This document shows positions 9,201 through 18,290 of a stretch of DNA of 64,000 nt, piece after piece; the stretch's first letter is position 1, and the number at the start of each line of letters is the position of its first letter. This DNA is from an uncultured Opitutales bacterium (GTDB taxonomy: Bacteria; Verrucomicrobiota; Verrucomicrobiia; Opitutales; Intestinicryptomonadaceae), in assembly GCA_944389885.1 (NCBI GenBank), contig CALXNZ010000004.1, positions 1-64,000 on the forward strand. Direction: 5' to 3'. The position numbers were made by a program, and so were the translations under genes. A model generated the notes under the pieces. The model was not told the DNA's origin. It did not search any database and saw only the letters and a list, made by a program, of their open reading frames with translations.

Positions 9201-10027
9201 TATTCTTCGCAAACAGGTATGAATCCGAGTTCCTTTATTATTGCTCGCCCCTCTTTGGAAAGGCAGAGAGTCACAAACTCGTACACATTCCCACCCATTT
9301 TCGGATAGCCGTTAGTAAACATGAATAGGGGTCTGGCTATTGGATATTTTCCGCTGCCGACACTCTTTGCGTCAGGAATTATACCGTCTATTGACAGCGT
9401 TTTTACGGTGTTGTCGGCAAAACCGAGCCCGACGTATGCTATGGCATTCTTTGTGGAATTGACGCGCGAGCGAGCCTGTCCGTTTGAACCTACGTATTCG
9501 GCGTTCTTGCCCACGGGATTCTTGTGCATTACAAGCTCGTTAAATGTCTCGTAAGTGCCGCTGTTTGTATCCCTGCTTATCACGACTATTTTAGCGTCCT
9601 CCCCTCCGACTTCCTTCCAGTTTGATATTTTCCCGGAGTAAATGTCGGCCAGCTGTTTTAGCGTTAGAGCGCCAACTTTGTTTTCGGGATTTACTATGAC
9701 GGCAAGACCGTCGAAGGCGATTGTATGCGCCACCGGCAAAACGTCTTTTGCGACGCAGCTTTTGAATTCGGCGCTTTTCATAAAACGCGACATGTTAGCT
9801 ATGTCGCAGGCGCCATTCATAAGGCTCTTTACCCCGTTCCCGCTTCCAGACTCGCTGATGGCGATTTTTACTTCCGGCTTGAATTCGGCGTAGTATTCAG
9901 CAAAGGCTTTGGCTATCGGGCCTACCGTTGTGGAGCCGTCCATTGCTATTTTATCTTGGGCGACTGCGCCCATGCTAAGCGATATGGCAGCGATGAAAAT
10001 TATCGCGGTGTTGATTTTAGATTTCAT
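9200..10027 (-). CDS. pstS: Periplasmic phosphate-binding protein PstS
   Basis: A signal peptide (about 1-23, ending AVAQ) is followed by the phosphate-binding fold. Ligand-loop motifs are MDGSTTVGPIAKAF near residue 29, SGSGNGVKSL and SRDTNSGTYETF. The 275-residue length fits the short PstS form. It captures phosphate for PstCAB. It lies 34 bases downstream of the porin gene. Confidence 0.96.
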   Translation of the reverse strand: MKSKINTAIIFIAAISLSMGAVAQDKIAMDGSTTVGPIAKAFAEYYAEFKPEVKIAISESGSGNGVKSLMNGACDIANMSRFMKSAEFKSCVAKDVLPVAHTIAFDGLAVIVNPENKVGALTLKQLADIYSGKISNWKEVGGEDAKIVVISRDTNSGTYETFNELVMHKNPVGKNAEYVGSNGQARSRVNSTKNAIAYVGLGFADNTVKTLSIDGIIPDAKSVGSGKYPIARPLFMFTNGYPKMGGNVYEFVTLCLSKEGRAIIKELGFIPVCEE

Positions 10028-10060
10028 ATGTTTTATCCTTTCGTGATATATTTAAATGTT

Positions 10061-11314
10061 TTAGAACAATACTTGCAATTGGGCTCTTACCGCGTTTGCG
10101 TCCGAGTGCCCGTCGGCTATCGCGCCGTAGGGAGCGCCGCTTGCCTGGGCCCATTCGTATCCAATTTGGAATTTGAGGTCGTTGCCGTTTATGTACCAAT
10201 TTAATCCAGCATATACGCTCTGAATGGAGTCGTAGGTTGTAAGGCCTGTTGCGTTGCGTATGCCGTCGGATATTTTTACGCCTCTGCCGTCGGTGTCTAA
10301 CCATGAATAGCGGATTGCCGGGGCAAGCTTCCCAAATTCGCCTATGTCAAATTTGTATTCAGCGGCTATGTTTAATCCCATAGGCAGGGCATTTTCGGAA
10401 TAGGAGTTTCGACCGTCCGCCATCTTTGCCATGAGAAAGTCGGCCCAGATTTCTGCTCCCAGGACAGATGCTTTTACATAGGGATTTACCCCGTAAACCG
10501 AACCGTATTCGGCTCCTGCGGTCCCGGCGACATTCATGCCGTCCGTATATGCGCCGTTTATTCCAAATTGGATTTCTGCGTCGTCAAAATCGGCGCTGTA
10601 TGATATGTTGGCGCAGAAAAGCGGCGAATTATCGGCGTTTTCCGGTATGGAGATTGGGCTGTTGTTGAAGGAGTTTGTTATGGAAGCCCCGTATTCAATT
10701 CCGTCGATTTCAGGAATTTTTCCGCTCCAATAAATACCGGTGTGCCTTCCGCCAAGGCCTATTCTCCTGCCGTTATTTCCCTCGGTGAAATAGCGCGTGG
10801 CCGGCGAGCGTTCTATTGTGAGAAGCTTTGAAGCCGAGGTGTATTCTTCAAGGGCGAATTTGGTCTTTTTATATCCAAAATCGGCGGTTCCATTCAGAAA
10901 TTCCCAATCCAACTTTTTGGAAATGTACGCATATTCAAGATAGTTGTCGGATGATCTTCCGAAGTCCGCTATCACCGTTGCCGACCAGCCCGCGCCCAAA
11001 TCGGCATTCATTCCCAAAAACATTCTTCGCATGATGAAATCGCTTTTGGTGGAGAGGGAATTTTCCGTTCCGCCGTGTGTTTCGTCGACAGATATGTATT
11101 CGTATTGCGTTTGTACGCGGCCTATTAGTTTTATGCTTTTTGTCTTCTTACTCTGCGGCGAAATCGAGACCGAGTTCTTTGCCACGGCGTCCGCTTCGGC
11201 GCGGGTTATCAGACCCTTGCTTACGAGTATATCCAGGGTTTGTTTGTCCTGAGCCTGAACCAAGGTTCCAAATAATAGAACACTTGCGATTATATTTATG
11301 AGTTTTACGTTCAT
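10061..11314 (-). CDS. Phosphate-selective porin O/P family outer-membrane protein
   Basis: A signal peptide (about 1-21, ending VQA) is followed by a short helical stretch and a long run of alternating amphipathic strands ending in an aromatic residue (QLQVLF), as in a 16-strand porin. The family is OprO/OprP. As first gene of the pst operon, it probably lets phosphate cross the outer membrane. The segment LVSKGLITRAEADAVAK is a motif common near the N-terminus of such porins in this phylum. Confidence 0.88.
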   Translation of the reverse strand: MNVKLINIIASVLLFGTLVQAQDKQTLDILVSKGLITRAEADAVAKNSVSISPQSKKTKSIKLIGRVQTQYEYISVDETHGGTENSLSTKSDFIMRRMFLGMNADLGAGWSATVIADFGRSSDNYLEYAYISKKLDWEFLNGTADFGYKKTKFALEEYTSASKLLTIERSPATRYFTEGNNGRRIGLGGRHTGIYWSGKIPEIDGIEYGASITNSFNNSPISIPENADNSPLFCANISYSADFDDAEIQFGINGAYTDGMNVAGTAGAEYGSVYGVNPYVKASVLGAEIWADFLMAKMADGRNSYSENALPMGLNIAAEYKFDIGEFGKLAPAIRYSWLDTDGRGVKISDGIRNATGLTTYDSIQSVYAGLNWYINGNDLKFQIGYEWAQASGAPYGAIADGHSDANAVRAQLQVLF

Positions 11315-11435
11315 TGTATTTTATTATATTCCATTTTTAAGCGCTTTTTGCGCTTTTGTGTGGATATATTCTCTCATTTTTGTCAGGCGTTTATTTTTAT
11401 AAAGTAAGAAATTCTTAAGTACTATGCTAAAGTTC

Positions 11436-11460
11436 GCATAAATAAGTTAGGCTTTTATGC
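11436..11460. promoter_or_regulatory. Inverted repeat in the pst/phoR divergent intergenic region
   Basis: GCATAAA at 11436-11442 and TTTATGC at 11454-11460 form an imperfectly spaced palindrome between the divergent porin-pst and phoR-phoB operons. A second small palindrome, AAGCGC/GCGCTT, lies near 11339-11356. Either could be a regulator site. No convincing E. coli-type Pho box is visible. Confidence 0.3.
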
Positions 11461-11493
11461 GGAGATTGTTAGATTTTAGTTAGAGGATAAAAC

Positions 11494-13302
11494 TTGTTTG
11501 ACCTTTTAGTATTCCGATATCAAAAATTCCGCAAAGATATGAAAAAGATTTTAAATCACATAAAAAATAAATCAGTGTTCACTCGAATATTTTTAGCCAC
11601 GCTTTCCGTTTGCGTCATAATAATAACAGTTTTTGCTATTATAACTTATTCGATACTGGAGCGCGGATTAAATAGCGAGATAGAACGGATGCTAAATAAT
11701 TCCGCGACTCTCATCGCAGATACTATAAGCGCGGGAGTTGCCCCTACATCGCTTGATTCGGCGCTGAGGGAGAGCGCTAAAACCTTGGGAATTCGCACTA
11801 CTGTGGTGGATAGCGACGGAAAGGTTATAATAGACTCTTCAGCAGATAGCGATTCGATGTCAAACCATATCGGCAGATCTGAGATTCGTTCCGCTCTCGA
11901 CGGTAAAAAATCGTTTGTTGCCCGCTATTCGCAAACTATAGGAAAGAAGATGCTGTACGCGGCTCTTCCGGCTTTAAAAAACTCCTCCGGGGGGTACAAG
12001 TATTGCGTAAGACAATCTGTTCCGCTTGCGGATATCGCAAAGATAAGCGAGTTGTTTGCGGCGGAAATTATGACGATTTCAATCGCCGCCGTAATTTTAG
12101 CGGCGCTATTCTCGTGGCGCATCGCCAGATCTATAGCCTTGCCGTTGGTTAAACTAACTGATGTTGCATCCACATATGCCGAAGGGGATTTGGAGGCTCC
12201 TGTTCCACACAGCAAAATTCCTGAAATTTCGCAACTCGGAGACTCTCTCTCTGAAATGGCGGCGACCTTGCGCAAGCGAATAAACTCTTTAAACAAGCGT
12301 ACATGCGAACTCGGAGAAATATTTGAGCACATGTCGGAGGCTGTATTTATATGTTCAAGCGACGGGGAAATAAGGAGGCTCAATAAGTCTTGCAATGCTC
12401 TTTTCCCAAACGCCGTCCAACATTCCGCAGCCGCGAGCTCCTTTAGAAACAGTTCCATTCTTGACGCCATAGACGAGACTTTTGCCGCGAAAAAAACAAT
12501 ATATAGGGAAATCGAATTGGGCGACGACAAAGTATATGCTCTTGTGGGCTCTCCTCTTCCATATCAGGCTAAGAAAGAAAGGGCATTGTTTGTGTTGCGC
12601 GACGTTTCTGATTCAAAGCGGGCAGAACGAATGAGGCGCGAGTTTGCCGCGGGAGCCTCGCACGAGCTAAAGACGCCGATTACCGCCGTTAGAATGAGCG
12701 CAGAAACTATTTGCGATTTAGATGATATTTCCCAAATAAAACATTTTGTCAGGATAATCTTGCGCGAATCTGAAAGAATGTCGAATCTCGTTGACGACAT
12801 GCTCTTGTTGTCGCGCATTGAGTTTACGGAAAAAAACGTGCGGGAGAATTTTTCACTTTTTCCTGTATCGGCAGCAATATCCGAAGCTGTTTCCGTGCAC
12901 GAAAGCGAACTATCGGCAAAGAATGACAATATACAAGTTGATTGTCCCGGCGCGCTTGAAATGCGGGGTGATTTTTGCCTAATCCAGATGGCAGTTAGCA
13001 ACCTAATTTCCAATGCGGTAAAATATGGCGGAGATTCTTGTTCCATAAGGATTGCGGCAAGAAGGAAATTCGATGACATCGAGATAAGCGTTTCGGATAC
13101 GGGGCCGGGAATTTCCGCGGCGGATCTCCCCCGCGTGTTTGAAAGATTTTTTAGGGCGGACAAGGGAAGATCTCGCGCGTTGGGGGGCACGGGATTGGGA
13201 TTGGCAATAGTAAAACATATTGCAATTCTTCACGGCGGAGGTGTCGCCGTCTCGAGTACTCCCGGAAGCGGCTCTATATTTACCATAACTTTTAAGGCTT
13301 AA
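11494..13302 (+). CDS. phoR: Phosphate regulon sensor histidine kinase PhoR
   Basis: Membrane histidine kinase. The first membrane helix is at about 30-55, followed by an extracytoplasmic domain of about 130 residues and a second helix near 190-212. HAMP follows (about 212-265), then a PAS-like region. The H-box is ASHELKTPI (autophosphorylated His) and the ATPase boxes are NLISNAVKYG, DTGPGIS and GTGLGLAI. It should phosphorylate the PhoB-like protein encoded 3 bases downstream. I keep the TTG start because AGAGGA lies 6 bases before it; the ATG at 11539 is the alternative. It is divergent from the pst operon, matching its role. Confidence 0.92.
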   Translation: MFDLLVFRYQKFRKDMKKILNHIKNKSVFTRIFLATLSVCVIIITVFAIITYSILERGLNSEIERMLNNSATLIADTISAGVAPTSLDSALRESAKTLGIRTTVVDSDGKVIIDSSADSDSMSNHIGRSEIRSALDGKKSFVARYSQTIGKKMLYAALPALKNSSGGYKYCVRQSVPLADIAKISELFAAEIMTISIAAVILAALFSWRIARSIALPLVKLTDVASTYAEGDLEAPVPHSKIPEISQLGDSLSEMAATLRKRINSLNKRTCELGEIFEHMSEAVFICSSDGEIRRLNKSCNALFPNAVQHSAAASSFRNSSILDAIDETFAAKKTIYREIELGDDKVYALVGSPLPYQAKKERALFVLRDVSDSKRAERMRREFAAGASHELKTPITAVRMSAETICDLDDISQIKHFVRIILRESERMSNLVDDMLLLSRIEFTEKNVRENFSLFPVSAAISEAVSVHESELSAKNDNIQVDCPGALEMRGDFCLIQMAVSNLISNAVKYGGDSCSIRIAARRKFDDIEISVSDTGPGISAADLPRVFERFFRADKGRSRALGGTGLGLAIVKHIAILHGGGVAVSSTPGSGSIFTITFKA

Positions 13303-13305
13303 TAT

Positions 13306-13995
13306 ATGGAAAAAAAACGAATTCTCATTATAGAAGATGAAAATGCCATTGCGGAAATTCTCGAATTTAATTTGAGGAAGAACTCGTATGAATGTGTTCG
13401 GGTGGATTCCGGAGAAAAGGCGCTTGCCTTGCTGGACAATGGCGAATCTTTCGATTTAATACTATTGGATTTGATGCTTGCGGGTATGGACGGTACGGAT
13501 TTTTGCAGAATTTATAGATCCTCGCCGCGCTTTAAGCAAGTTCCAATAATAATGCTCACGGCCAGAAGCGAGGAAGGCGATATTGTGGGGGGGCTTGAAT
13601 TTGGCGCGGACGATTATATGACAAAGCCCTTCAGCCCGCGGGTGCTTTTAGCCAGAATAAGAGCGCAACTGCGGGCGGAGGGCAGGTCTTCTGTCCCCGA
13701 GAGAAAAATTTTCCTGCACGGTATTGAGCTCGATTCGGATTTTCACGAAGCAAAGGTATTTGGCAAAAGCATAGATCTCACCGCAAACGAATTTGGGGTT
13801 CTGGAAATGTTTATGCGTTCTCCCGGCAAAGTTTTTACCCGCGATGCCATAATACGCAATCTACACGGCGACGGATATCCGGTGACGGACAGGGCAGTGG
13901 ATGTGACCATTGTAAATTTGCGAAAAAAACTTGGAACTAATTCGTCGCTTATTGAGACAGTACGCGGGGTAGGGTATCGCTTTATTCGGGCTTAG
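13306..13995 (+). CDS. phoB: Response regulator PhoB-like
   Basis: An OmpR/PhoB-type regulator of 229 residues. The receiver domain (about 1-120) has the acidic pocket EDE, a phospho-acceptor Asp in LLDLML, and Thr and Lys in MLTAR and MTKPFSP. A winged-helix DNA-binding domain (about 135-229) ends with the typical VRGVGYRF sequence. Cotranscribed with phoR, it is the likely activator of the adjacent pst operon. Confidence 0.95.
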   Translation: MEKKRILIIEDENAIAEILEFNLRKNSYECVRVDSGEKALALLDNGESFDLILLDLMLAGMDGTDFCRIYRSSPRFKQVPIIMLTARSEEGDIVGGLEFGADDYMTKPFSPRVLLARIRAQLRAEGRSSVPERKIFLHGIELDSDFHEAKVFGKSIDLTANEFGVLEMFMRSPGKVFTRDAIIRNLHGDGYPVTDRAVDVTIVNLRKKLGTNSSLIETVRGVGYRFIRA

Positions 13996-14231
13996 TTTCA
14001 AACAAAATAAACCCGCATGAAATTAGCGTTTTCTTAATGCCTGACTTATTGCATTACTCCGCTGCGGTTGCTATTTTTACATTTGTTTAGACACTCAAAG
14101 CTTTTTGTCATTTGTGTTTTGTCCGCGGCATGCTTGCCTTCCGGCTATCCGCAAAGTCATTTTTTGGGTTATTTATGCCGTTTGTCCACGGGCACTCTAT
14201 TTAATTTCTTTGCATATTAAATTCAGGAGAC

Positions 14232-14270
14232 AAAAAAACCCGCAATCGCTTTGTTTAAGGAATTTGCGGG
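14232..14270 (-). terminator. Terminator for tRNA-Met
   Basis: The arms 14239-14245 and 14264-14270 (CCCGCAA/TTGCGGG) form a hairpin. On the minus strand it is followed by a T run (14232-14238 are A on the plus strand). It sits just downstream of the tRNA. The remaining bases from 13996 to here hold no supported gene. Confidence 0.7.
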
Positions 14271-14279
14271 CGTTTAAAG

Positions 14280-14354
<75 letters not shown>

Positions 14355-14446
14355 CTTATTTTGAAAGCTTGAAATCTATTCCAAGAGTGGAGTCTGTCAA
14401 CTTCAAATTGCAAAAATTTTTTTCCGAGGCGAAATTTTCAATCTTG

Positions 14447-14995
14447 CTAATCCATTGCAATGCTATCGAGGCGGCGTTCAAATTCAGCTATGTTTTTTAT
14501 TATATGCAATTCACGCTTTAAATCCTTGGAATCTATAAATCCAAGTTTTATCCAGTCTTCAAATTGCTTTAAAATCGGGTCATAGAATCCGCAGAGATTC
14601 AATAGAAAGCAGGAGCATGCCTTCATATGCAAATGTTGCAAGGCCATTATTTGGGACAGCTCGTCAAGGGTGCCTATGCCACCAGGCAGCACGACAAATA
14701 TATCGGAGAGTTCTTCCATCTTGGCTTTGCGCTCAGCCAACGATGCGCACCATATTTCCTTTAATTTAACGCTTTGCGGCATTTGTCCCCCGAGTGCCTT
14801 AGGCCGCACAGCTATAACGCCGCCGCCGCTATCGAGCGCGCCTCTTGCGAGTTCCCCCATACAGCCCGTAGTCCCGCCTCCGTAAACTACGTCCAATCCG
14901 CGTGAAGCTATTGCCACTCCAATATCGTACGCCGCTTTTAGATAAACTTCCGGAACATGCCGCGAAGAGCAGTAAACCGTCACGTTTTTTTTCAT
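14447..14995 (-). CDS. LOG family protein (TIGR00730), putative nucleotide 5'-monophosphate phosphoribohydrolase
   Basis: A small Rossmann-type protein of 182 residues. It has the family hallmarks GGGTTGCMG and PGGIGTLDEL. Members cleave cytokinin riboside monophosphates or AMP into base and ribose 5-phosphate; the natural substrate here is unknown. It stands alone, reading away from the tRNA and PEP-CTERM regions on either side. Confidence 0.92.
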   Translation of the reverse strand: MKKNVTVYCSSRHVPEVYLKAAYDIGVAIASRGLDVVYGGGTTGCMGELARGALDSGGGVIAVRPKALGGQMPQSVKLKEIWCASLAERKAKMEELSDIFVVLPGGIGTLDELSQIMALQHLHMKACSCFLLNLCGFYDPILKQFEDWIKLGFIDSKDLKRELHIIKNIAEFERRLDSIAMD

Positions 14996-15045
14996 TTCTT
15001 TAGCTTCTTATTCGCCGTAATTTTGTCAAAGCAAATGCCTCAATA

Positions 15046-15090
15046 TAAAAAAAGAAAAAGTCGGGAGGAATTTCTTCTCCCCCGACTTTG
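15046..15090 (-). terminator. Terminator of the cobalamin-riboswitch operon
   Basis: On the minus strand a stem of about 9 bp (AAGTCGGG/CCCGACTT arms, 15057-15064 with 15081-15088) carries an internal GGAG/TCC extension and is followed by a T-rich tail. It lies about 20 bases after the stop of the last operon gene. Confidence 0.75.
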
Positions 15091-15110
15091 CTGTTGAACA
15101 CATGAAAGTT

Positions 15111-16127
15111 TTATTTTTTATTCCTGCTCCTTCTCGAATATGCAAAAATAGCTGCCATTCCGGACAACAAAATGGCGAATTCTGACGGCTCGGGTATCTG
15201 CTGGTTTATCACTCCGACCCCGGAAAGGTCAAATCCCGGGGTGCCCGTTGTTGGATAGGCGTCGTATATGGAATTCCCGGCAGAATCGAGCGTATTGCCG
15301 TCCCCGATTATGTCCGTCAACTTTACGTAGTTAATATTGTCCAAATCGATATAGGCATAATTTTCGATTATAGACGACATATATGCCGCGCTAAAGACGC
15401 TCGTTTCGGTTGCCTCGCCGTTATCGAGATGGTCCAAAGAATAGAGGTATGCAGATTCCAATTCTGCAAGATCGTATCCGTTCCCGTAGCCTATGCGATA
15501 TTTGCTGCCGAGATTATATGCTAACGTAGGGTCGTTGACGCCGCCGCCTTCGGTTGAATCGCTTCCTACGGGAGTCGTTCCAAGATAAAAATGCGGGAAG
15601 GTGACAAAGTGTATGCCGTTGGTCGAAACTGATACGGTGGCGAATTCAAGAAAGGTGTCGTTTAGAGAATTTTCAAATACAGCGAAATCGTAGCCAGTCC
15701 CGTTTACAATAGGAGCGTCGAAGGTCAGGGTCACAGATCCGCCATCTCCCAAAACAAGAACGTCGTTTGTATCTGATGTTGTGGGCTTGCCCAAGGCATT
15801 CCCCACATTTGTCCAGTGGTTTGCGCCTTGTTCGGTTCCGTCTCCGGTTATTCCGGTTCCCTGTTCGTATGAAGAGTAGCCGGAAGCCCAGCCGGCAAAG
15901 TTGTATTTTGGCACGGGAGTCCCGTTCTCCAATACGCTTCCGCTTGGGCGTATTCCCATGCAGGTATCGGAGCCAACTCCCCCGCAGAATTTTGTCACCA
16001 ATCCAAAAGTCTCATCGTATGAATAAGGTTCGTTAGCGGGCAGGAAAGCGTCGTACAATGCCGCGCTGGCATTATACGAAACAAAAGCCGCCGCTATGAA
16101 CGCGCAAGTTGCAGTTGTTTTCTTCAT
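15111..16127 (-). CDS. PEP-CTERM cell-surface protein in cobalamin-controlled operon
   Basis: A signal peptide begins at MKKTTATCAF and ends near SASAA. The body has the motif set DGGSVTLTFDAPIVNGTGYDFAVFE in parts, then a strand-rich domain with FLEFATVSVS and NLGSKYRIGYG. From memory, similar domains occur as cell-surface proteins in Bacteroidetes corrinoid-uptake loci. The C-terminus is a PEP-CTERM signal (IPEPSEFA, a hydrophobic helix, then SRRSRNKK). I start at 16127 because the longer frame to 16274 only overlaps the receptor gene and lacks a signal peptide. Third gene of the riboswitch operon. Confidence 0.85.
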   Translation of the reverse strand: MKKTTATCAFIAAAFVSYNASAALYDAFLPANEPYSYDETFGLVTKFCGGVGSDTCMGIRPSGSVLENGTPVPKYNFAGWASGYSSYEQGTGITGDGTEQGANHWTNVGNALGKPTTSDTNDVLVLGDGGSVTLTFDAPIVNGTGYDFAVFENSLNDTFLEFATVSVSTNGIHFVTFPHFYLGTTPVGSDSTEGGGVNDPTLAYNLGSKYRIGYGNGYDLAELESAYLYSLDHLDNGEATETSVFSAAYMSSIIENYAYIDLDNINYVKLTDIIGDGNTLDSAGNSIYDAYPTTGTPGFDLSGVGVINQQIPEPSEFAILLSGMAAIFAYSRRSRNKK

Positions 16128-16141
16128 CGGTTTTATACAGG

Positions 16142-18277
16142 TTAAAATCTTATTGTCACTCCCGCTTTCAACATTCTTCCGGTCCCGGGGTAGTAGCCGG
16201 TGCCGTAGGCGCAGGATATGTATTTCTTGTCGAGGGCGTTTTCGATTGCCAAGAATATGGAACCGTAGTCGCAAAATCTAAAGTTGGCTTGAAAATCGAG
16301 AAGCGCGTAGGCTGGTATTCGCGAACCGGAATTTGAAAAATCGCTTCCGACATATTGTGAAGAAATGAACGTGACGCGCCCGGAAAGCCTCACCCATTCA
16401 AAAGGGCTTACATACGCGCAAACATTGCCGTAATAATTTGGCGCCAGAGGAACGTCTTTGCCGTCGTAAACGCCGCCGTCGAAGCGCGCTTGCACCGCCG
16501 AGAACATTGCCGACGCCCCCCAATATTTTGTGTCGTATGCGAGCTCCAAATCGCAACCTATGCGCTGGGTCGGAGAAAGGTTTACGTTCATTTGGGAATT
16601 TGCGTCATAACAAATTTCATTTCTCAAGTATGTCAGATAAAAACTGCTGGTGGCGCTCCAGCCTCCGGAAATCCATTTCCCGCCTATCTCGTAGTTTTCT
16701 CCCTCTTCAGGATTGAGATTGAAGTTGAAATTTTGCGCCAAGCCGCCGCCGTGGTATGCGGCTACCTCGTCGGTGGTAGGATAATGGTAAATCCTATCAA
16801 ACCTAAAAAACAGGGAGGCTTCTTCGCTCACTTTTACATTTGTGGCAAAGTTCATCGCAAAACCGCAATCGCTCATCGAGCTGTCATAGGAATTGGCGGC
16901 GTTTATTGCCGGGGGATTTTGATAGTTTGGGTTCGGAATTTGCACTATGCCTCCGCCGGGCAGGGGAAAGTCTATCATTGGAGGTATGGAGTCGCCGAGG
17001 TATTCAGTGTTGTCCACGGTCAGTTTAGAAGCCTCGACCCTGCCTACGAGATTAAAGCTCAGCCATTCCAACGGCGCCCAGTCCCCCCCGAGATAGGGCG
17101 CGCACGAATATTTATTTATGTCGGCAAAGGAGAAAGTAGCCGACGTGTTCTGATAATATTTTTTATAGTCTATGTAATCCCATTCTCCGTCAAATCCCAC
17201 TAATATATGGGCATTTTCTCCCACTGAAAAATTGTAGCGCGGAGTGGCTGTTCCGGTCCATTGAAATTCTCTGCTCCTTCCCCCGAGAGTCCAGAAAATG
17301 TCTCTAAAGTTCCATCCTATGGGGAGCTCTCCCTGGCCAATATCCGAATTGTTTTTTAATGTAGCGGTATATATTCCGTCTTTTGAATATGCGTAAATTC
17401 CGTCGCTATAACTTTTGCGCGGATCTTCTTGATATTGTTCCCATGTCAGCTTGTCCGGATAGTTTGTATGCGAATCTGTATAATTCCCTGTCAATACAAA
17501 TGTATTTTTGGAATCCAAGTCGCAACCCACGGAAAGAGCGGCGCTGGTGGCCCAACTTTCGGAGTTCTCCCTCCAGCCCTCGCTATCAAAATAACTGGCG
17601 TTTGCAGTAAAAAAATAATCTCCCTCTCTGCCTGTGACGCGGGCGGAGGCGTCATAGGTTGAGAATGAACCGTAAATGCCCTGGGCTGAAAAGTGAAGGC
17701 CGTCTTCTTTGGGTTTTGTAGTTGTTATCTTTATGACTCCCGCTTCCGCGCTCGAACCGTATAATGCGCTTTGGGATCCCCTTAATATTTCTACGCTTTC
17801 TACCTGCGATAATGGTATCTGCAGCCAATTTATTGCCCCCATATCGGCGCGGTTTATCTTTTGCCCGTCAACGAGTACCAATATGCGAGTTTGGGAATTT
17901 TCTCCAAATCCCCTCATGCCAAAGTCTCCCGTAGAAGGGGAGCCCGTGACTGTCCTAAAATTGAGATTGCCGTAATTCTTTATTACTTCCGCCACGTTTG
18001 TATAGGGAGAATCGGCAATTTTTTGCGGCCCTATATATGTGGAATTTACAGGGGTATCCAACGGTTGGGTTTCCACTCTATACGCCGTCACTACAAATTC
18101 GTCGAGCATGTAGGCGTCGCCGCTATCCGCATTGCCATCTGACAATTTTTCAGGGCTTACCGATTCCTGAATTTTCGGCAGAGTATCCGATGCCGCCGGC
18201 AATGCCGGCGGCATCATGATACACGCCGCAAAAAGCGCAAACAAGGTGTTTATGTCAAAACGCATTTTTTTGCGCAT
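16142..18277 (-). CDS. TonB-dependent outer-membrane receptor, BtuB-like
   Basis: About 711 residues: a signal peptide, then a segment ending in the TonB-box-like sequence DEFVVTAYR, a plug domain with the VEILRGSQSALYGSSAEAGVIKI region, and a 22-strand barrel ending in an aromatic residue (AGVTIRF). Overall it resembles BtuB-type vitamin receptors. The cobalamin riboswitch at the head of the operon makes corrinoid the most likely substrate. I place the start at MRKKMRFD (18277); an upstream start at 18331 would run into the previous gene. It is flanked on both sides by PEP-CTERM proteins. Confidence 0.9.
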   Translation of the reverse strand: MRKKMRFDINTLFALFAACIMMPPALPAASDTLPKIQESVSPEKLSDGNADSGDAYMLDEFVVTAYRVETQPLDTPVNSTYIGPQKIADSPYTNVAEVIKNYGNLNFRTVTGSPSTGDFGMRGFGENSQTRILVLVDGQKINRADMGAINWLQIPLSQVESVEILRGSQSALYGSSAEAGVIKITTTKPKEDGLHFSAQGIYGSFSTYDASARVTGREGDYFFTANASYFDSEGWRENSESWATSAALSVGCDLDSKNTFVLTGNYTDSHTNYPDKLTWEQYQEDPRKSYSDGIYAYSKDGIYTATLKNNSDIGQGELPIGWNFRDIFWTLGGRSREFQWTGTATPRYNFSVGENAHILVGFDGEWDYIDYKKYYQNTSATFSFADINKYSCAPYLGGDWAPLEWLSFNLVGRVEASKLTVDNTEYLGDSIPPMIDFPLPGGGIVQIPNPNYQNPPAINAANSYDSSMSDCGFAMNFATNVKVSEEASLFFRFDRIYHYPTTDEVAAYHGGGLAQNFNFNLNPEEGENYEIGGKWISGGWSATSSFYLTYLRNEICYDANSQMNVNLSPTQRIGCDLELAYDTKYWGASAMFSAVQARFDGGVYDGKDVPLAPNYYGNVCAYVSPFEWVRLSGRVTFISSQYVGSDFSNSGSRIPAYALLDFQANFRFCDYGSIFLAIENALDKKYISCAYGTGYYPGTGRMLKAGVTIRF

Positions 18278-18290
18278 AAGAGTAATTGTC

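Noticed and set aside
11340-11420. Possible Pho box CTCTCATTTTTGTCAGG
   Set aside because: The two half-sites do not keep the 11-base spacing and the second is weak, so it is not listed as a site.
16128-16274. N-terminal extension of the third riboswitch-operon gene
   Set aside because: It overlaps the receptor gene, is Arg-rich and would bury the signal peptide; the ATG at 16127 is preferred.
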